Source of the DNA: Budorcas taxicolor
Lineage: Eukaryota; Chordata; Mammalia; Artiodactyla; Bovidae
Direction: 5' to 3'
Assembly (NCBI RefSeq): GCF_023091745.1
Contig: NC_068910.1
Location: 5,864,272-5,928,271 of the forward strand
DNA: 64,000 nt
Part shown: one piece after another, positions 1-9,696 of the stretch
Layout of the letters: each line of letters begins with the position of its first letter
Numbering within the stretch: the first letter of the stretch is position 1
Position numbers and translations under genes: made by a program
Notes under the pieces: model-generated
The model's database searches: none
What the model saw: the letters and a program-made list of their open reading frames with translations, nothing else
What the model was told of the DNA's origin: nothing

Positions 1-784
1 TCTACCTTGTGTCTGTAAATCTTAAACTAAGCACTTACCTTATAGAGAGGACTTGGTGGTGCCTGTGAAGCAGGAGGGTAAGGAGGAAGAACGTTGGGCA
101 GAGTTGGGGGGGGTGGGCATGGGTGGAGGGCTCTGCCCAATTTCTGTGCGTGAGCTCAAGCTCCCCTTTCCCCTGGGAGAAGCAGTAAGCGCTCCTCGCC
201 CCAGAATCACTTTCCCAGGAGCTGGGCGTTGCACGGGAGCATGCTGCCCTCCTGTGGCCAACGTGAATATTGCACTAGTGTTGGAAGGGCCGCTGCCCCT
301 CGAGCCCCATTGGGCAGTACTCAGGGGGCCACAGACACCGGAAAACCAACGCTGAGTCCAGAGGGGCTGCATCTCTGGGCCTGGGGCTACTTGTTAGCAT
401 GCCCTCTATCAGTTAATGGTTCTCCCAGTGGGGGGTGTGGATCTCCCAAGACTTCACCGCCGTCCTGAGGTTTGGGAGAACTGACTGATATGTGTTGGCA
501 GCCCTGTCTGCTACCACTTGTCCATGGCCTGTCTGATTTGACCATCACACTGACCCTGCCGGGAGGGCAGCATGATGACTCAGAGAGCTCAAAGCCACAC
601 AGCCAACTCGGGGCAGGGAAACTGCCTCTAGGAATTCCAGATTACGGCAAGAAGGCACCAGCCTTCCCCTGCTGCGATTCAGAGGACTCCAGCTCTGGAA
701 GGGGCAAGGAGTCAGGGTGGTTTGAAAAAGCCCCAGTACTCACATCTACACCTTCACCTGTCACCCAGACACCACAGGTGGGCT
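1..784. other. No gene recognised; mostly unique sequence
   Basis: Open frames here are short, overlap on both strands and show no recognisable domain. A stretch near 545-615 (agagagctcaaagccacaca) resembles the 3' half of an antisense MIR, but too weakly to call separately. Confidence 0.5.
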
Positions 785-935
785 CTTCACCTGCCCCTCC
801 CATGTCTTGCTGGACCCAGCTGTGTGACCCTGGGGAAAGTTACTTGACCTCTCTGAGCCCTGCCTCAGAGTGTCCAATGGGAATGATCATGCCTTTACCT
901 TTTAGGATTGTCATATAAACAACCGAGTGAGCGTA
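785..935 (+). repeat. MIR SINE, sense
   Basis: The MIR core is clear: a phrase of the type tgtgtgaccctggggaaagt, then ttacttgacctctctgagcc, a cctcag segment and a degenerate 3' part. MIRs are ancient tRNA-derived SINEs mobilised by L2. Divergence is high, so the ends are approximate. Confidence 0.75.
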
Positions 936-1084
936 AGCAGAGCGCACGTGCTCAGAAATTCCCCCACTGCACTCGCCCCCCGACTGCAGCTTCCACGCGG
1001 GCAGAGATTGTGTGTGTTGTATCTACTCATGCAACCCCAGCATGATGAAAGAGGTCAGTTCTCCGAGAAGAGCCAGGGCAGAGT

Positions 1085-1275
1085 TAGGAGTGGGGTCTGT
1101 GCAATCAGATGCCTGAGTCTTGGTCCTGGCACTGAGTGAGCTTGACCAGACAGCTAGCCTAAGGCTCAGCTCCTCCTCTGTAGAATGGGGAGGACTGTAA
1201 CTCTGCAGGGTGGTGCAGTGAATGGGAATAAAGCACCTGGAGCATAGTAGATGCCCGGATAAATACCGGCTTGGT
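1085..1275 (+). repeat. MIR SINE, sense, diverged
   Basis: The order of features fits a MIR: a tggtcctggcactgagtgag-like core, cagctcctcctctgtagaat in place of the usual cctcatctgtaaaat, and a 3' end with gcatagtagatgcccggata. It lies about 150 bp after another sense MIR. Confidence 0.65.
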
Positions 1276-1505
1276 CAGATGGCCGTAGCATCAGAGGTGG
1301 TCGGGGTGTGGCCACAGCTCTGGGGTTTGCAGAAGCCCTGTGGCTCTCATGTGCAGCCTCAGGGCAAGCCGCCCTCTCGCGTGGGCACTGGAAACACTGC
1401 AGCAACACTCTCATTAGTGGAGAAGCCCCGAGCACGGCTGAGAACGGAGCCGGCCGCCGCCAGCGTCGGGCGTGGGCATGAGGGGCCTGGACAGGGTCTG
1501 GTCCC
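1276..1505. other. No gene recognised; GC-rich unique spacer
   Basis: The spacer lies between a MIR and an MLT2 LTR. Frames on both strands are open for about 100-125 codons only because of GC-rich composition. No domain is visible. Confidence 0.5.
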
Positions 1506-1957
1506 TGCCTGTGACGGCTAATTTTGTGTCGACTTGACTGGATCACCAGGCGCCCTGATTAAGCATTTTTTCTGGGTATACGGTGCCTATGGTGAGGGTG
1601 TTTTTGGGTGAGATTAGCATTTGGATCCGTGGAGTCAGTCAAGTAGATGGAGATTGCCCTCTGCTGAGGGCTTAAGTAGAAAAGAAGGTGCAGGAAGGAG
1701 GGATTTGTCCCTTTTCAGATTCTCACAGCTTGAGCTGGGCATCTGGTTTAATCTCATCTTCTCTAGACCTCAGACTGGGGCTGTCCTCATCAGCTCCCTG
1801 TTCTCAGGCCGTCAGACTCGGACTGAACTACACCACTGGCTTGCCTGGAGCTTTAGCCTGCAGATGGCAGATCCTAGGGCTTTCAGCCTCCATAATTATG
1901 TGAGCCAATTTCTCATAATAACCACCCCCATTCCTTCTCATTCACTTGCTTGCTCAG
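1506..1957 (+). mobile_element. MLT2-type ERVL solo LTR, 5' part
   Basis: It starts with the MLT2 signature ggctaattttgtgtcgactt (family form: ggctaattttatgtgtcaact). It continues with tgagggtgtttttgggtgag, repeated ggactgaactacaccactgg-type phrases and cctccataattatgtgagcc. This is an old non-coding LTR copy with no internal viral genes nearby. Its 3' end reappears at about 3945-4003, after a BovB insertion and microsatellite DNA. Confidence 0.8.
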
Positions 1958-2011
1958 AGATAGAGATAGACAGATAGATAGATATACCAGGTTATATATA
2001 TATATATATAT
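1958..2011. repeat. (GATA)n / (TA)n simple repeat
   Basis: A run of gata-type tetranucleotides is followed by about nine TA steps, directly before the first recognisable BovB sequence. In MLT2 elements this position commonly carries ctctatatatata-like DNA, so the tract probably grew from the LTR itself. Confidence 0.85.
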
Positions 2012-3430
2012 GGACAGAAATGGTATGGACCTAACAGAAGCAGAAGATATTAAGAAGAGGTGGCAAGAATATACAGAAGAACTATGCAAAAAAGATCTTC
2101 ATGACCTAGATAACCACAGTGGTGTGATCACTCACTTAGAGCCAGACATTGTGGAATGCAAAGTCAAGTGGGCTTTAGGAAGCATCACTACGAACAAAGC
2201 TAGTGGAGGTGATGGAATTCCAGTTAAGCTATTTGAAATCCTAAAAGATAATGCTGTTAAAGTGCTGGACTCAGTATGCCAGCAAATTTGGAAAACTCAG
2301 CAGTGGCCACAGGACTGGAAAAGGTCAGTTTTCATTCCAATCCCAAAGAAAGCCAATGCCAAAGAATGTTCAAACTACCACACAATAGCACTCATTTCAC
2401 ACGCCAGCAAAATAATGCTCAAAATTCTCCAAGCCAGGCTTTAACAGTACCTGAACCATGAACTTCCAGATGTTCAAGCTGGATTTAGAAAAAGCAGAGG
2501 AACCAGAGATCAAATTGCCAGTATCCACTGGATCATCGAGAAAGCAAGAGAGTTCCAGAAAAACATCTACTTCAGTTTTATTGACTATGCCAAAGCCTTT
2601 GACTGTGTCGATCACAACAAACTGAAAAATTCTTCAACAGATGGGAATGCCAGACCACCTTACCTGCCTCCTGAGAAACCTATATGCAGGTCAAGAAGCA
2701 ACAATTAGAGCTGAACATCAAACAACAGACTGGTTCCAAACTGGGAAAGGAGTATGTCAAGGCTGTATATTGTCACCCTGCTTATTTAACTTATATGCAA
2801 AGTACATCATGTGAAATGCTAGGCTGGATGAAATCAAAATTGCCGGGAGAAACAGCAATAACCTCAGATATGAAGATGACACCACCCTTATGGCAGAAAG
2901 TGAAGAGGAACTAAAGAGCCTCTTGATAAAAGTGAAAGAGGAGAGTGAAAAAGCTGGCTTAAAACTCAGCTTTCAAAATACTTAGGTCATGGCATCCAGT
3001 CCCATCATTTCATGGCAAATAGATGGGGAAACAATGGAAACAGTGACATACTTTATTTTGGGGGGCTCCAAAATCATTGCAGATGGTGATTGCAGCCATG
3101 AACTCAAAAGGCGCTTGCTCCTTGGAAGAAAAGCTATGACCAATCTAGACAGCTTATTAAAAAGCAGAGGCATTACTTTGCCAACAAAGGTCCTTCTAGT
3201 CAAGGCTATGGTTTTTCCAGTAGTCATGTATGGATGTGAGTTGGACCATAAAGAAAGTTGAGTGCCAAAGAATTGATGCTTTTGAACTGTGGTATTGGAG
3301 AAGACTCTTGAGAGTCCCTTGGACTGCAAGGAGATCCAACAAGTCCATTCTAAAGGGAATCAACCCTGAATATTCATTGGAAGGACTGATGCTGAAGCTG
3401 AAACTCCAATACTTTGGCCACCTAATGTGA
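2012..3430 (+). pseudogene. BovB reverse transcriptase remnant (inactive)
   Basis: Fragments of one reverse-transcriptase reading frame can be followed through several frames. The N-terminal piece ends at a TAA near 2442, where the family normally has CAA. The catalytic block FIDYAKAFDCVDH is readable around 2576-2614. The second catalytic block reads YEDDTTLMAESEEELK near 2868-2915; the family form is YADD, so Ala became Glu. Further stops and frameshifts follow at about 2914, 2985, 3261 and 3430. The endonuclease domain is missing through 5' truncation. It cannot encode a working protein. Confidence 0.9.
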
Positions 3431-3651
3431 AGAACTGACTCATTGGAAAAGACCCTGATGCTGGGAAAGATTGAAGGGAGGAGGAGAAGGGGATGACAGA
3501 GGATGAGATGGTTGGATGGCATCACCGACTCAATAGACATGAGTCTGAGCAAGCTCCGGAAGTTGGTGATGGACAGGGAAGCCTGGTGTGCTGCAGTCCA
3601 TGCGGTCGCAAAGAGTTGGACACGACTGAGCAACTGAACTGAACTGATATG
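2012..3651 (+). mobile_element. BovB (RTE-clade) LINE, sense, 5'-truncated
   Basis: This is about 1.64 kb of the 3' half of BovB. It begins upstream of the reverse-transcriptase core (gcagaagatattaagaagag) and runs to the diagnostic 3' end (ttggacacgactgagcaact, then gaactgaactga). BovB copies itself by target-primed reverse transcription and supplies the machinery for Bov-A/Bov-tA SINEs. The element lies inside an MLT2 LTR. A clean target-site duplication cannot be defined because both sides are microsatellite. A second, antisense copy is at 20726-22356. Confidence 0.96.
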
Positions 3652-3683
3652 CACACACACACACACACATACATACATACACA

Positions 3684-3718
<35 letters not shown>
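3652..3718. repeat. (AC)n microsatellite
   Basis: About 65 bp of mostly CA dinucleotide, interrupted by acatacatacatac and acgcgcac steps, begins right at the BovB 3' terminus. The site is a likely length polymorphism. The apparent frames full of Val-Cys or Thr-His on either strand are products of this repeat. Confidence 0.95.
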
Positions 3719-3721
<3 letters not shown>

Positions 3722-3726
3722 GATGG

Positions 3727-4067
3727 TATAACTAGCTCCTCCAAGAGAAAAGACTTCCAGGGCTGGGTCTCTAGCCTTGGGCAGTGGGATAGTGCACTAG
3801 TCAGGATTCTCCAAAGAAACAGAGTCAATAGACACGTCTCTATCTGTTGCCATCTGTCACATAGATGTGTATGTACATAGATATGTTATGTAAATAAAGC
3901 ATAAACATACAGACAGGGTATCCTGTCCATCCGTGTCTGTATATACACTCTCTATCTGTGTGTCCCATTGGTTCCGTTTCTCTGGAGCATCCTGGCTAGT
4001 GCGCTACCTCACTTCCCAAGGTCAGAGACCCAGCCCTGGAAGTCTTATCTAGGAGGTGCTAGTTGCA
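3727..4067. repeat. Inverted duplication (about 105-bp arms) across an LTR/flank junction
   Basis: The left arm (about 3727-3833) and right arm (about 3959-4067) are reverse complements at roughly 85% identity by eye. Shared blocks include agacttccagggctgggtct on the left and its complement on the right. The spacer is about 125 bp and contains a smaller palindrome, gacagggtatcctgtc, near 3912. Each arm holds both the MLT2 terminus and the DNA next to it, so this is a duplicated and inverted genomic segment rather than two separate insertions. Confidence 0.85.
3945..4003 (+). mobile_element. MLT2-type LTR, 3' end (continuation of 1506-1957)
   Basis: The sequence cattggttccgtttctctgg, then agcatcctggctag, matches the characteristic MLT2 terminus (family form: ttggttctgtttctctggag). 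It has the same orientation as the 5' part, so the LTR was split by BovB and local rearrangement. Confidence 0.75.
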
Positions 4068-5546
4068 TTCTGAATGAGCACAAAGAGAAAAGCAAGACTC
4101 AATGCAAAAGAAAGACTGTCATCTGCATGAGTGGAATTTTCGACCTCATCGTGCCTAGAGGAGGGGACACTCAGAGACAAGTCTCTGCATGTTATGCCTC
4201 TCATAGCATGCAGTGGGATGAGACCCAGTGCCAGACACTCAACAGCACCCCGCAGGCCCCTGAAGACCAGTACTGGTGGCTTTGCTTTGAGACATGACTG
4301 TCTCTTGTGGGCTCAGAGCGGCCCCTGTCCGCAGCGCTAGGTCAGCAACTTGTGTGCTTGCCCTTGACCTCTTCAGCATTTCTCTCTCTCTCAGCCGTAC
4401 TGTGATTCTAGCCTCAGAGGCCCAGCGTCAGGGTCCAGCCACCTGGCACTGCTGTGGCCACCAGTGCCTCCTAGCTTTCCCTGCACTCACCACTGACTGC
4501 TGCCCAGCGATGAGCTCCAGAAGGGACTAAGCTTTATCCAGACCAGAACCAAAGAAAATCTGGGGGCAGTGTGGGGTTTCATAAGTTGTTCGACCGGCAA
4601 GGAACCTGGACAAGCACAGCAAGTGCTCCTTATGGAACATAAACGACTTGCTGGTTTTTACTTAGCTTCTCTGTTGTAGGCTTTCTAAAGGGAAAGGGGG
4701 AAAGGCAAGATAAAGTGACATACAAAGAACTTTAGAATCTAGCGTCTTTGTGAACCACTGCTCTGGGACTATTTTTAGACAGGGATATCTGTGAACCCCC
4801 AAGGGTCCAGGACTGCCCTCTGAGGAGCACTCATCATCCAACAGGCCCCAAAATCTTTTTGCGCATCTGCCTCCCCTTCAGAATGTGAGGCATCTTCTCA
4901 GAGTGACTTTGATTTCACTTTTCTGAAGCTCAGTTTTCTCACCTATACTATGGGCAGAGTAGAGGACCCATGGTGTCTAGAATCAAGTACACACAGAACC
5001 CAGAAGCCAGCAGTGAGGAGGAATGATCCATGACGTAGTTGGATCTGAGGTTGGAATCTCAGAAGGAGAGCCGTGACAACCACTTTTCAGCTCCACGGTT
5101 CCGCTTTTTAGTCTCCACACCCCCCAGTTGCAGGGCCCCGGTGAGGAGGAAAGGGGTCCAATCCTTAATCCTCAGAAGGGGTTTGGGGGAAGGAGCCTTC
5201 TTCCTCCTGCCTTGCTGGGCAAGCTGAGCACCTCCCAGCCTCCTGCAGGCTCGCTGCTCTCCAGGGTCCTGACCTGGCTCTGGCGTTGGTTCCCTGCCCT
5301 GGAGGCCGGCTCCTCCACCCAGGTTCCTGACAGCGGGTCTCAGGGCTCGGGGGCAGCTCTGCCACACCACCCTGAAATGCATTCAGAAACCTAATAATCG
5401 GCTTTAAACCCAATTTTTAAAACCTTGTTTTACTTTTCCCTGCCAATATTTAAAACTGACATAGTGAACAAATGTTTTCAACATAGGTCTGGAACTTTTA
5501 AACTTTCTGTTCTTAGATTGCATCTGCTCACCGAGTCACATATTCT
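4068..5546. other. No gene recognised; mainly unique sequence
   Basis: No recognisable exon or young repeat is seen. At 4886-4970, agtgactttgatttcacttt and ctcagttttctcacctatac weakly resemble a MIR 3' half. The GC-rich part at 5060-5400 gives overlapping frames on both strands without domains. Confidence 0.5.
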
Positions 5547-5638
5547 CCTCTCTTATCTGTCTCTTCTCCCTTTCATCTTTCACTCTCTCTCTTTCCCCCT
5601 CTTTCTCCTTTCTCTTTCTTTTCTCTTTCTTCTCAGAA
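5547..5638. repeat. Polypyrimidine (CT-rich) tract
   Basis: About 90 bp is almost only C and T on this strand (cactctctctctttccccct and similar), with few interruptions. Such homopurine/homopyrimidine DNA can form triplex structures, but no function is implied by sequence alone. Confidence 0.85.
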
Positions 5639-5909
5639 TGAATATCCACTTCCTCCAGGGGCAGAAAGAATCACATTCTAATCATCTTCTTAAAAAAATG
5701 ATTCTCAGTGACTTCACTGTATTCAGTCTGGATTTGAACTTGAATAATCCTACATTTCTTCAGACTAGAAACACTGTATTTCTCCATAAGCTTCCACGTT
5801 ATTAGATCATCGTCACGCCCATTGGAGCTGAAACAATATGACTTGGAATGGCTCGAACCCACTTCCTACACCAGATGCAACTCAAAGTGGAGGAGGTTGA
5901 TTGCAACAG
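5639..5909. other. No gene recognised
   Basis: AT-richer unique sequence. A frame continuing from the pyrimidine tract has Leu/Phe/Ser-rich composition caused by that tract and shows no domain. Confidence 0.45.
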
Positions 5910-6070
5910 CCATTCCTTCAACAAGTATATGCTGATCCGCCACTCTGTACCTGGAATCGCTCTAGATTCGGAGACCGCAGCTGTGAATGAGACCGACGCA
6001 AATCTCTGCCCTCAGGGAGCTGACATGTGTCCCTCAGAAGGAAGGCAGTGTCAATATGATCTGCTGCTGG
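5910..6070 (+). repeat. L2 LINE 3' fragment, sense
   Basis: The phrase cattccttcaacaagtatat matches the L2 start attcattcaacaaatattta. It is followed by a ctctgtacctggaatcgctc-type segment and ctctgccctcagggagctga, the L2 ccctcatggagctta block. The 125-codon frame reading through it is not a gene. Confidence 0.65.
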
Positions 6071-6243
6071 ATGAAGCTGCGAACGCACGTAGAAGAAACA
6101 CACCTCCTTCTTCAAAACCAACAATAAGATGCTCCCAGACTTCCACAGAGATCTCGAAGGGTGAAGTTTCAGATTTCCATCTTGGTGGGTATAAGAGGCA
6201 CCCAGGCTGTGGGCCTCTTCATTAGAGGGAAGCGGGTGATGTG

Positions 6244-6280
6244 ACTTAACCCCACCATGAGACATTCATATGTCTCATGG
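6244..6280. repeat. Palindrome, and one arm of a distant 28-bp perfect inverted repeat
   Basis: Positions 6255-6280 form a perfect hairpin with 11-bp arms (ccatgagacat / atgtctcatgg) around tcat. In addition, 6244-6271 is an exact reverse complement of 6744-6771, 28 of 28 bases. The partner lies in an L1M remnant. Confidence 0.9.
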
Positions 6281-6340
6281 AGACAGGAGAAAAAGCAAGG
6301 GGGAAAAAGTTTCTTTCTCCAGAACCCTTTGTTCCAAGAC

Positions 6341-6358
6341 GGGGGGGGGGGGGGGGGG
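6341..6358 (+). repeat. Poly-G tract (G18)
   Basis: Eighteen consecutive G residues follow ttccaagac. Runs this long are G-quadruplex capable, length-unstable and prone to sequencing error, so the exact count is uncertain. Confidence 0.9.
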
Positions 6359-6614
6359 AGGGTTTGAGGCCCCTGGGGCTTTCAAGGGATCTGCTCTGAG
6401 CCACATCACAAATTTGCTTGAAGACAGACTAGTTCTTCCCTTTAAATTCACATCTTCCTAAATTTCCATGTGTTTAAGATGTCTAAAGGGGATATCCTTG
6501 CTGCTAATACTTGTGGTCAATTCCCAGAGCCACTCCCTGGTTCTGTGTGTGTGGTTCTGAAGTGGTCCAAGCCTGCAGGAGGGTCTTTGGCCAGAGAGGA
6601 TTAGACCCACATGC

Positions 6615-6910
6615 TTTGGTCTAGGAATACCAATTCGGGACATTTATCCTATGCAATGACTCAGAAATAGGGAAAATGCTGGTATAATGGGGAAACACAT
6701 TTATAACAGTGTGAATTAGAGCTGTGGAAGGCCAAAGACTACTATATGAATGTCTCATGGTGGGGTTAAGTGAGTTGTGATATATTAATTTAGTGGGATA
6801 TTAAATTTATCACTAAAATGATAAACATAAGGTCTCAGCAGATTATAAATGTCTAAAATGCTCAGTATCAACTCCTACTGTTAATGGCATGGAAAGCACA
6901 TTCTGGAGAG
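6615..6910 (+). mobile_element. Old L1M-type LINE fragment, sense
   Basis: It follows the order of the L1 3' region: gacatttatcctatgcaatg, aacacatttataacagtgtg, a tgtctcatggtggggttaag segment (family: gtccaacaataggggattgg), a gggatattaaatttatcac stretch (family: ggaatattatgcagccat) and a final aaatgctcagtatc. It is highly diverged and non-coding. Confidence 0.6.
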
Positions 6911-7200
6911 AGAAGTGGGTTCTCTGAGATTGCTTGCGGGTCTGGAACGGGGCAAGGACTGGCCTCAGGGTGACTCACAGTCCAGCTCCCTTTCCACCAT
7001 TCTAGAATCTTCCAAAGGGAGAGGCTTATGCCTCACTCAGAAAGTGAGTTTGAACTGGGGGAGGTCACGCAGGCAGGACATTAAGTGCCATAAATTCAGG
7101 GACATTAAATACCATCGAGAGATGCCGAGAATGTCCAGCACTTCCCAGGTCCTCCTCCAGTCCTGTTGACTCCAACTAATAGGGAACTCCCAGGTCTTAT
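6911..7200. other. No gene recognised
   Basis: Unique sequence between two L1M fragments. A partial internal repeat is visible: gacattaagtgccataaatt and gacattaaataccatcgaga lie about 25 bp apart near 7078-7120. Confidence 0.4.
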
Positions 7201-7203
7201 TTT

Positions 7204-7325
7204 CCTCCCAGCTTTACTGAGACATAACTGACAAATAACACTGTATGTATTTTAAGTATACAGCACTTTGATTTGATATACGTATGTACTGGGAAATGGT
7301 TACAGGCTAAGTGATACATGTCTTA
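7204..7325 (-). mobile_element. L1M-type LINE 3' end, antisense
   Basis: The plus strand reads agctttactgagacataact, then gacaaataacactgtatgta and a tatacgtatgtactgggaaa stretch. This is the complement of the L1M 3' UTR, whose common antisense form is agctttattgagatataatt. Confidence 0.7.
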
Positions 7326-7989
7326 AGATCTCTCTTCGCTAACTTCCAAGATCCAGTGCAGCACTGTTTACGGCAGTCACCGTGGGACAGGCCTGACACA
7401 GCGTCTCTGATGTCCCTCTGAGCTCTTTTTCCACAAAGAGCAAAGGAGGTGAGGGACATTTTAGCCCAGAGCCCCCAGCAAGTGACAGCCTCCATCTAGA
7501 ATTTAATCCCTTTGTTTTCATTTTATTTTTGCGGTTGCGTCTCAATTATGATTAGTCGCCCAGATTTTCTATTTCCGGTTGCATTATAAGATCTCTTTTC
7601 AAATAACCTTGCTTAAATAAATAGATGAGTTGTTTCAAGAAACATACTGACTCAAAGCGTGTAAAGGGAGTGTTAAGGATGTAGCAAAAGCTGGGAAGTG
7701 GATCCAGAGTTGGAGACTTGTGGGAAGCCTTCCCCCAAGCCGCCTTGCTCCAGAACATCAGTCAGCATATACAGGGGTGGTGAGTTGAGAAAGGGGAGCT
7801 CCAAACTGTCCGTGCACATTGATAGCAATTATGGGAAAAAAAAGTTCTGCTTCTGGTTGGTGGTGAAAGGAAAACAAAGGTGATAAGCTTCATAAGCAAG
7901 GGGAGGTTTTTATTTTGTTTAATTTGTTTTAAAAGATAGAGGCTTGGACGTGTTTGCAGCCCGAGGGGAGAGATTCGCTAGAGAGGGAG
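7326..7989. other. No gene recognised; AT-rich unique segment
   Basis: No repeat could be named. The part at about 7500-7640 (gcggttgcgtctcaattatg, gattagtcgcccagattttc) keeps several CpGs in AT-rich DNA and matches no repeat recalled here. Confidence 0.4.
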
Positions 7990-8283
7990 ACATTTATTCA
8001 TCCCTGCATTCATTCATTCCGTGGAGGTATCAAGTCCCTACTTTATGCCAGGCATTCTGCGAGATGCTGCAGGTAGAGCAGTGACCGAAACCAGAACAGG
8101 CCCCTGCTTTCAGGGGTTTTCATACTCGTGGGAGAAGACAGCAACAAAGAGATACACAAATACATTGTGTGTCCAGTGGTAGAAAATGTCATGAGAGAAA
8201 ATAAGGCAGGGAAATGAGATAGTGAGTGATGAAGGCTGGAGTGTTGTTCTGTGATGGTGGTTTGAGAAAACCTTGCTGATGAG

Positions 8284-8285
<2 letters not shown>
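7990..8285 (+). mobile_element. L2 LINE 3' region, sense (first half)
   Basis: The L2 signature is present in order: catttattcatccctgcatt, ctactttatgccaggcattc, gcaggtagagcagtgaccga, and cccctgctttcaggggtttt followed by a gagaagacagcaacaaagag stretch. The element resumes after a microsatellite and a Bov-tA insertion. Confidence 0.8.

Positions 8286-8321
<36 letters not shown>
8286..8321. repeat. (TG)n microsatellite
   Basis: About 17 TG units directly precede the end of an antisense Bov-tA. Such tails commonly arise at the 3' ends of Bov SINEs and are often polymorphic. Confidence 0.95.
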
Positions 8322-8323
<2 letters not shown>

Positions 8324-8521
8324 GTCACTCAATCGTGTTTGACTCTCTGCGACCCCATGGACTGTAGCTTGCCAGGCTCCTCTGTCCATGGAATTCTCCA
8401 GGCAAGAATACTGGAGTTGGTTGGCATCCCATTCTCCAGGGGATCTTCCCAACCCAGGGATTGAACCTGAGCCTTCCTCACTGCAGGCAGATTCTTTACC
8501 ATCTGAGCCACCAGGGAAGCC
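8322..8521 (-). mobile_element. Bov-tA SINE, antisense
   Basis: The complement shows the full order: tRNA-Glu-type head (reverse of gagccaccagggaagccc), pol III box-B-like region (reverse of gggattgaacctga) and BovB-derived tail (reverse of ttagtcactcaatcgtgttt). It interrupts an L2 and is about 200 bp long, close to full length. Confidence 0.95.
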
Positions 8522-9180
8522 CAAGGAATACTTGAGTAAGTCCCCAAATGAAGGGAGAGTGAACCATGGGAGAGCTGAAAGGAGAGGCCTCCAAGTGGGA
8601 GGAATCTACGTGCAAAGGCCCTGGGGTAGGAGTGGGGTTGTGGGGAGGGCAGCAGGAGAGTCAGGGGTCCTACGGGGCTGGGTGGGATCATGTCAGGACT
8701 TCAGATTTTACAGGGAGTGAAATGGGCTCCAGTGGAGGGTTTGGAGCAGATAGATATTAATGCCTGATTGTCATTTTCTGTGGAGAACCTTGGCTATCCT
8801 GTTAAGACTTCATGGCAGTGAGAGAGATAAGTAAGGCAGCTATTCAAGTGTCCAGACCAGAGTCCCAGGGACTCAGACCAGAGAAGGAGTTGCTGAATAT
8901 AAACATCATATAGACAGGAATGTGAAAATAATTAGTGGGGTGATGAATGGAAAGGCAAGGGGCTGCAGAGGGCAGGAAAGAATGAGATGAAGGGACTGAA
9001 GTGAGGCATATGAGGAGTTCACCTAGAAAGGGAAGGGCGGCAGGGGTGGAGGAGACACAGCCCACTGAGGCTCAGAGACATGTAGGGTAAGAGGTGAAGG
9101 AGAGTGAGGATGAGCAGGCAGGACCTCAAGTGCCTCCAGGAAACAGGACCCAGCACTTCATGGAAATAATGGCATGGGAG
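8522..9180 (+). mobile_element. L2 LINE 3' region, sense (second half)
   Basis: L2-like phrases resume after the Bov-tA: acgtgcaaaggccctggggt, gtcaggacttcagattttac and agtgaaatgggctccagtgg. The later part (8800-9180) is purine-rich and only loosely L2-like, so that end is uncertain. Confidence 0.6.
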
Positions 9181-9224
9181 GAGAGATGCTTAGACAGAAG
9201 AAGAACAAATGCTTCCTCCCATAC

Positions 9225-9352
9225 ATTCCCTCTCCTGTGGTAAGCCCCAAGAGGTCAGGCCCTTCCCTGTGGGTGCAGCACTGACCACTGAGCCCCAGTA
9301 ATGGGCCGGGCTTACAGTGGGCACCCAACCAGTTTTTGAGTGAATGAATGCA
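9225..9352 (+). repeat. L2 3' terminus, sense
   Basis: The phrase ggtaagccccaagaggtcag, then gggcttacagtgggcaccca and ttgagtgaatgaatgcatga, matches the L2 3' end of the form ctgtaagctcc...agtaggtgctcaataaat...gaatgaatgaatg. Its terminal repeat probably seeded the adjacent tetranucleotide tract. Confidence 0.6.
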
Positions 9353-9495
9353 TGAAATGGATGGAAGGAAGGTTGGATGGAAAGAAGGGTAGGGGGAAGG
9401 ATGAATGGAAGAATGGATGAAAGGAAGGGTAGGTGGATGGAGAATGGATGGGAGGTCAGATGGGTGGAAGAAGAGATGGAAAGAAGGATGGATGG

Positions 9496-9655
9496 GGACT
9501 TCCCTCGTGGTTCAGTGGTTGAGAATCTGCCTTCCAATGCCAAGGACATGGGTTCGATCCCTGGTCAGAGAACTAAGATCCTACATGTCACGGCAACTTA
9601 GCCCATGTGCCACAACTAGAGAGCCCAAGCACCACAGTAAGACCTGATGCAGCCA
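9496..9655 (+). mobile_element. CHR-2-type tRNA-derived SINE, sense
   Basis: It begins ggggacttccctcgtggttc and continues agtggttgagaatctgcctt. Box B reads ggttcgatccctggtcag, followed by aactaagatcctacatgt, then ccacaactagagagcccaag and gatgcagccat. These are features of the ruminant CHR-2/ART-like tRNA SINE family. It sits inside a tetranucleotide repeat. Confidence 0.85.
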
Positions 9656-9658
9656 TAT

Positions 9659-9659
9659 A

Positions 9660-9692
<33 letters not shown>
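9659..9692. repeat. (TGTC)n microsatellite at a SINE 3' tail
   Basis: About eight perfect TGTC units follow the SINE 3' end directly, so this is probably tail expansion. The site is a candidate length polymorphism. Confidence 0.9.

Positions 9693-9696
<4 letters not shown>

Noticed and set aside
3196..3828. Minus-strand 210-codon open frame with Cys-Val repeats
   Set aside because: It reads the reverse of the BovB 3' end through the (AC)n microsatellite, hence the Cys-Val run. It is not a gene.
5848..6225. Plus-strand 125-codon frame that reads like an ordinary protein
   Set aside because: Most of it translates an L2 3' fragment, and no domain is present.
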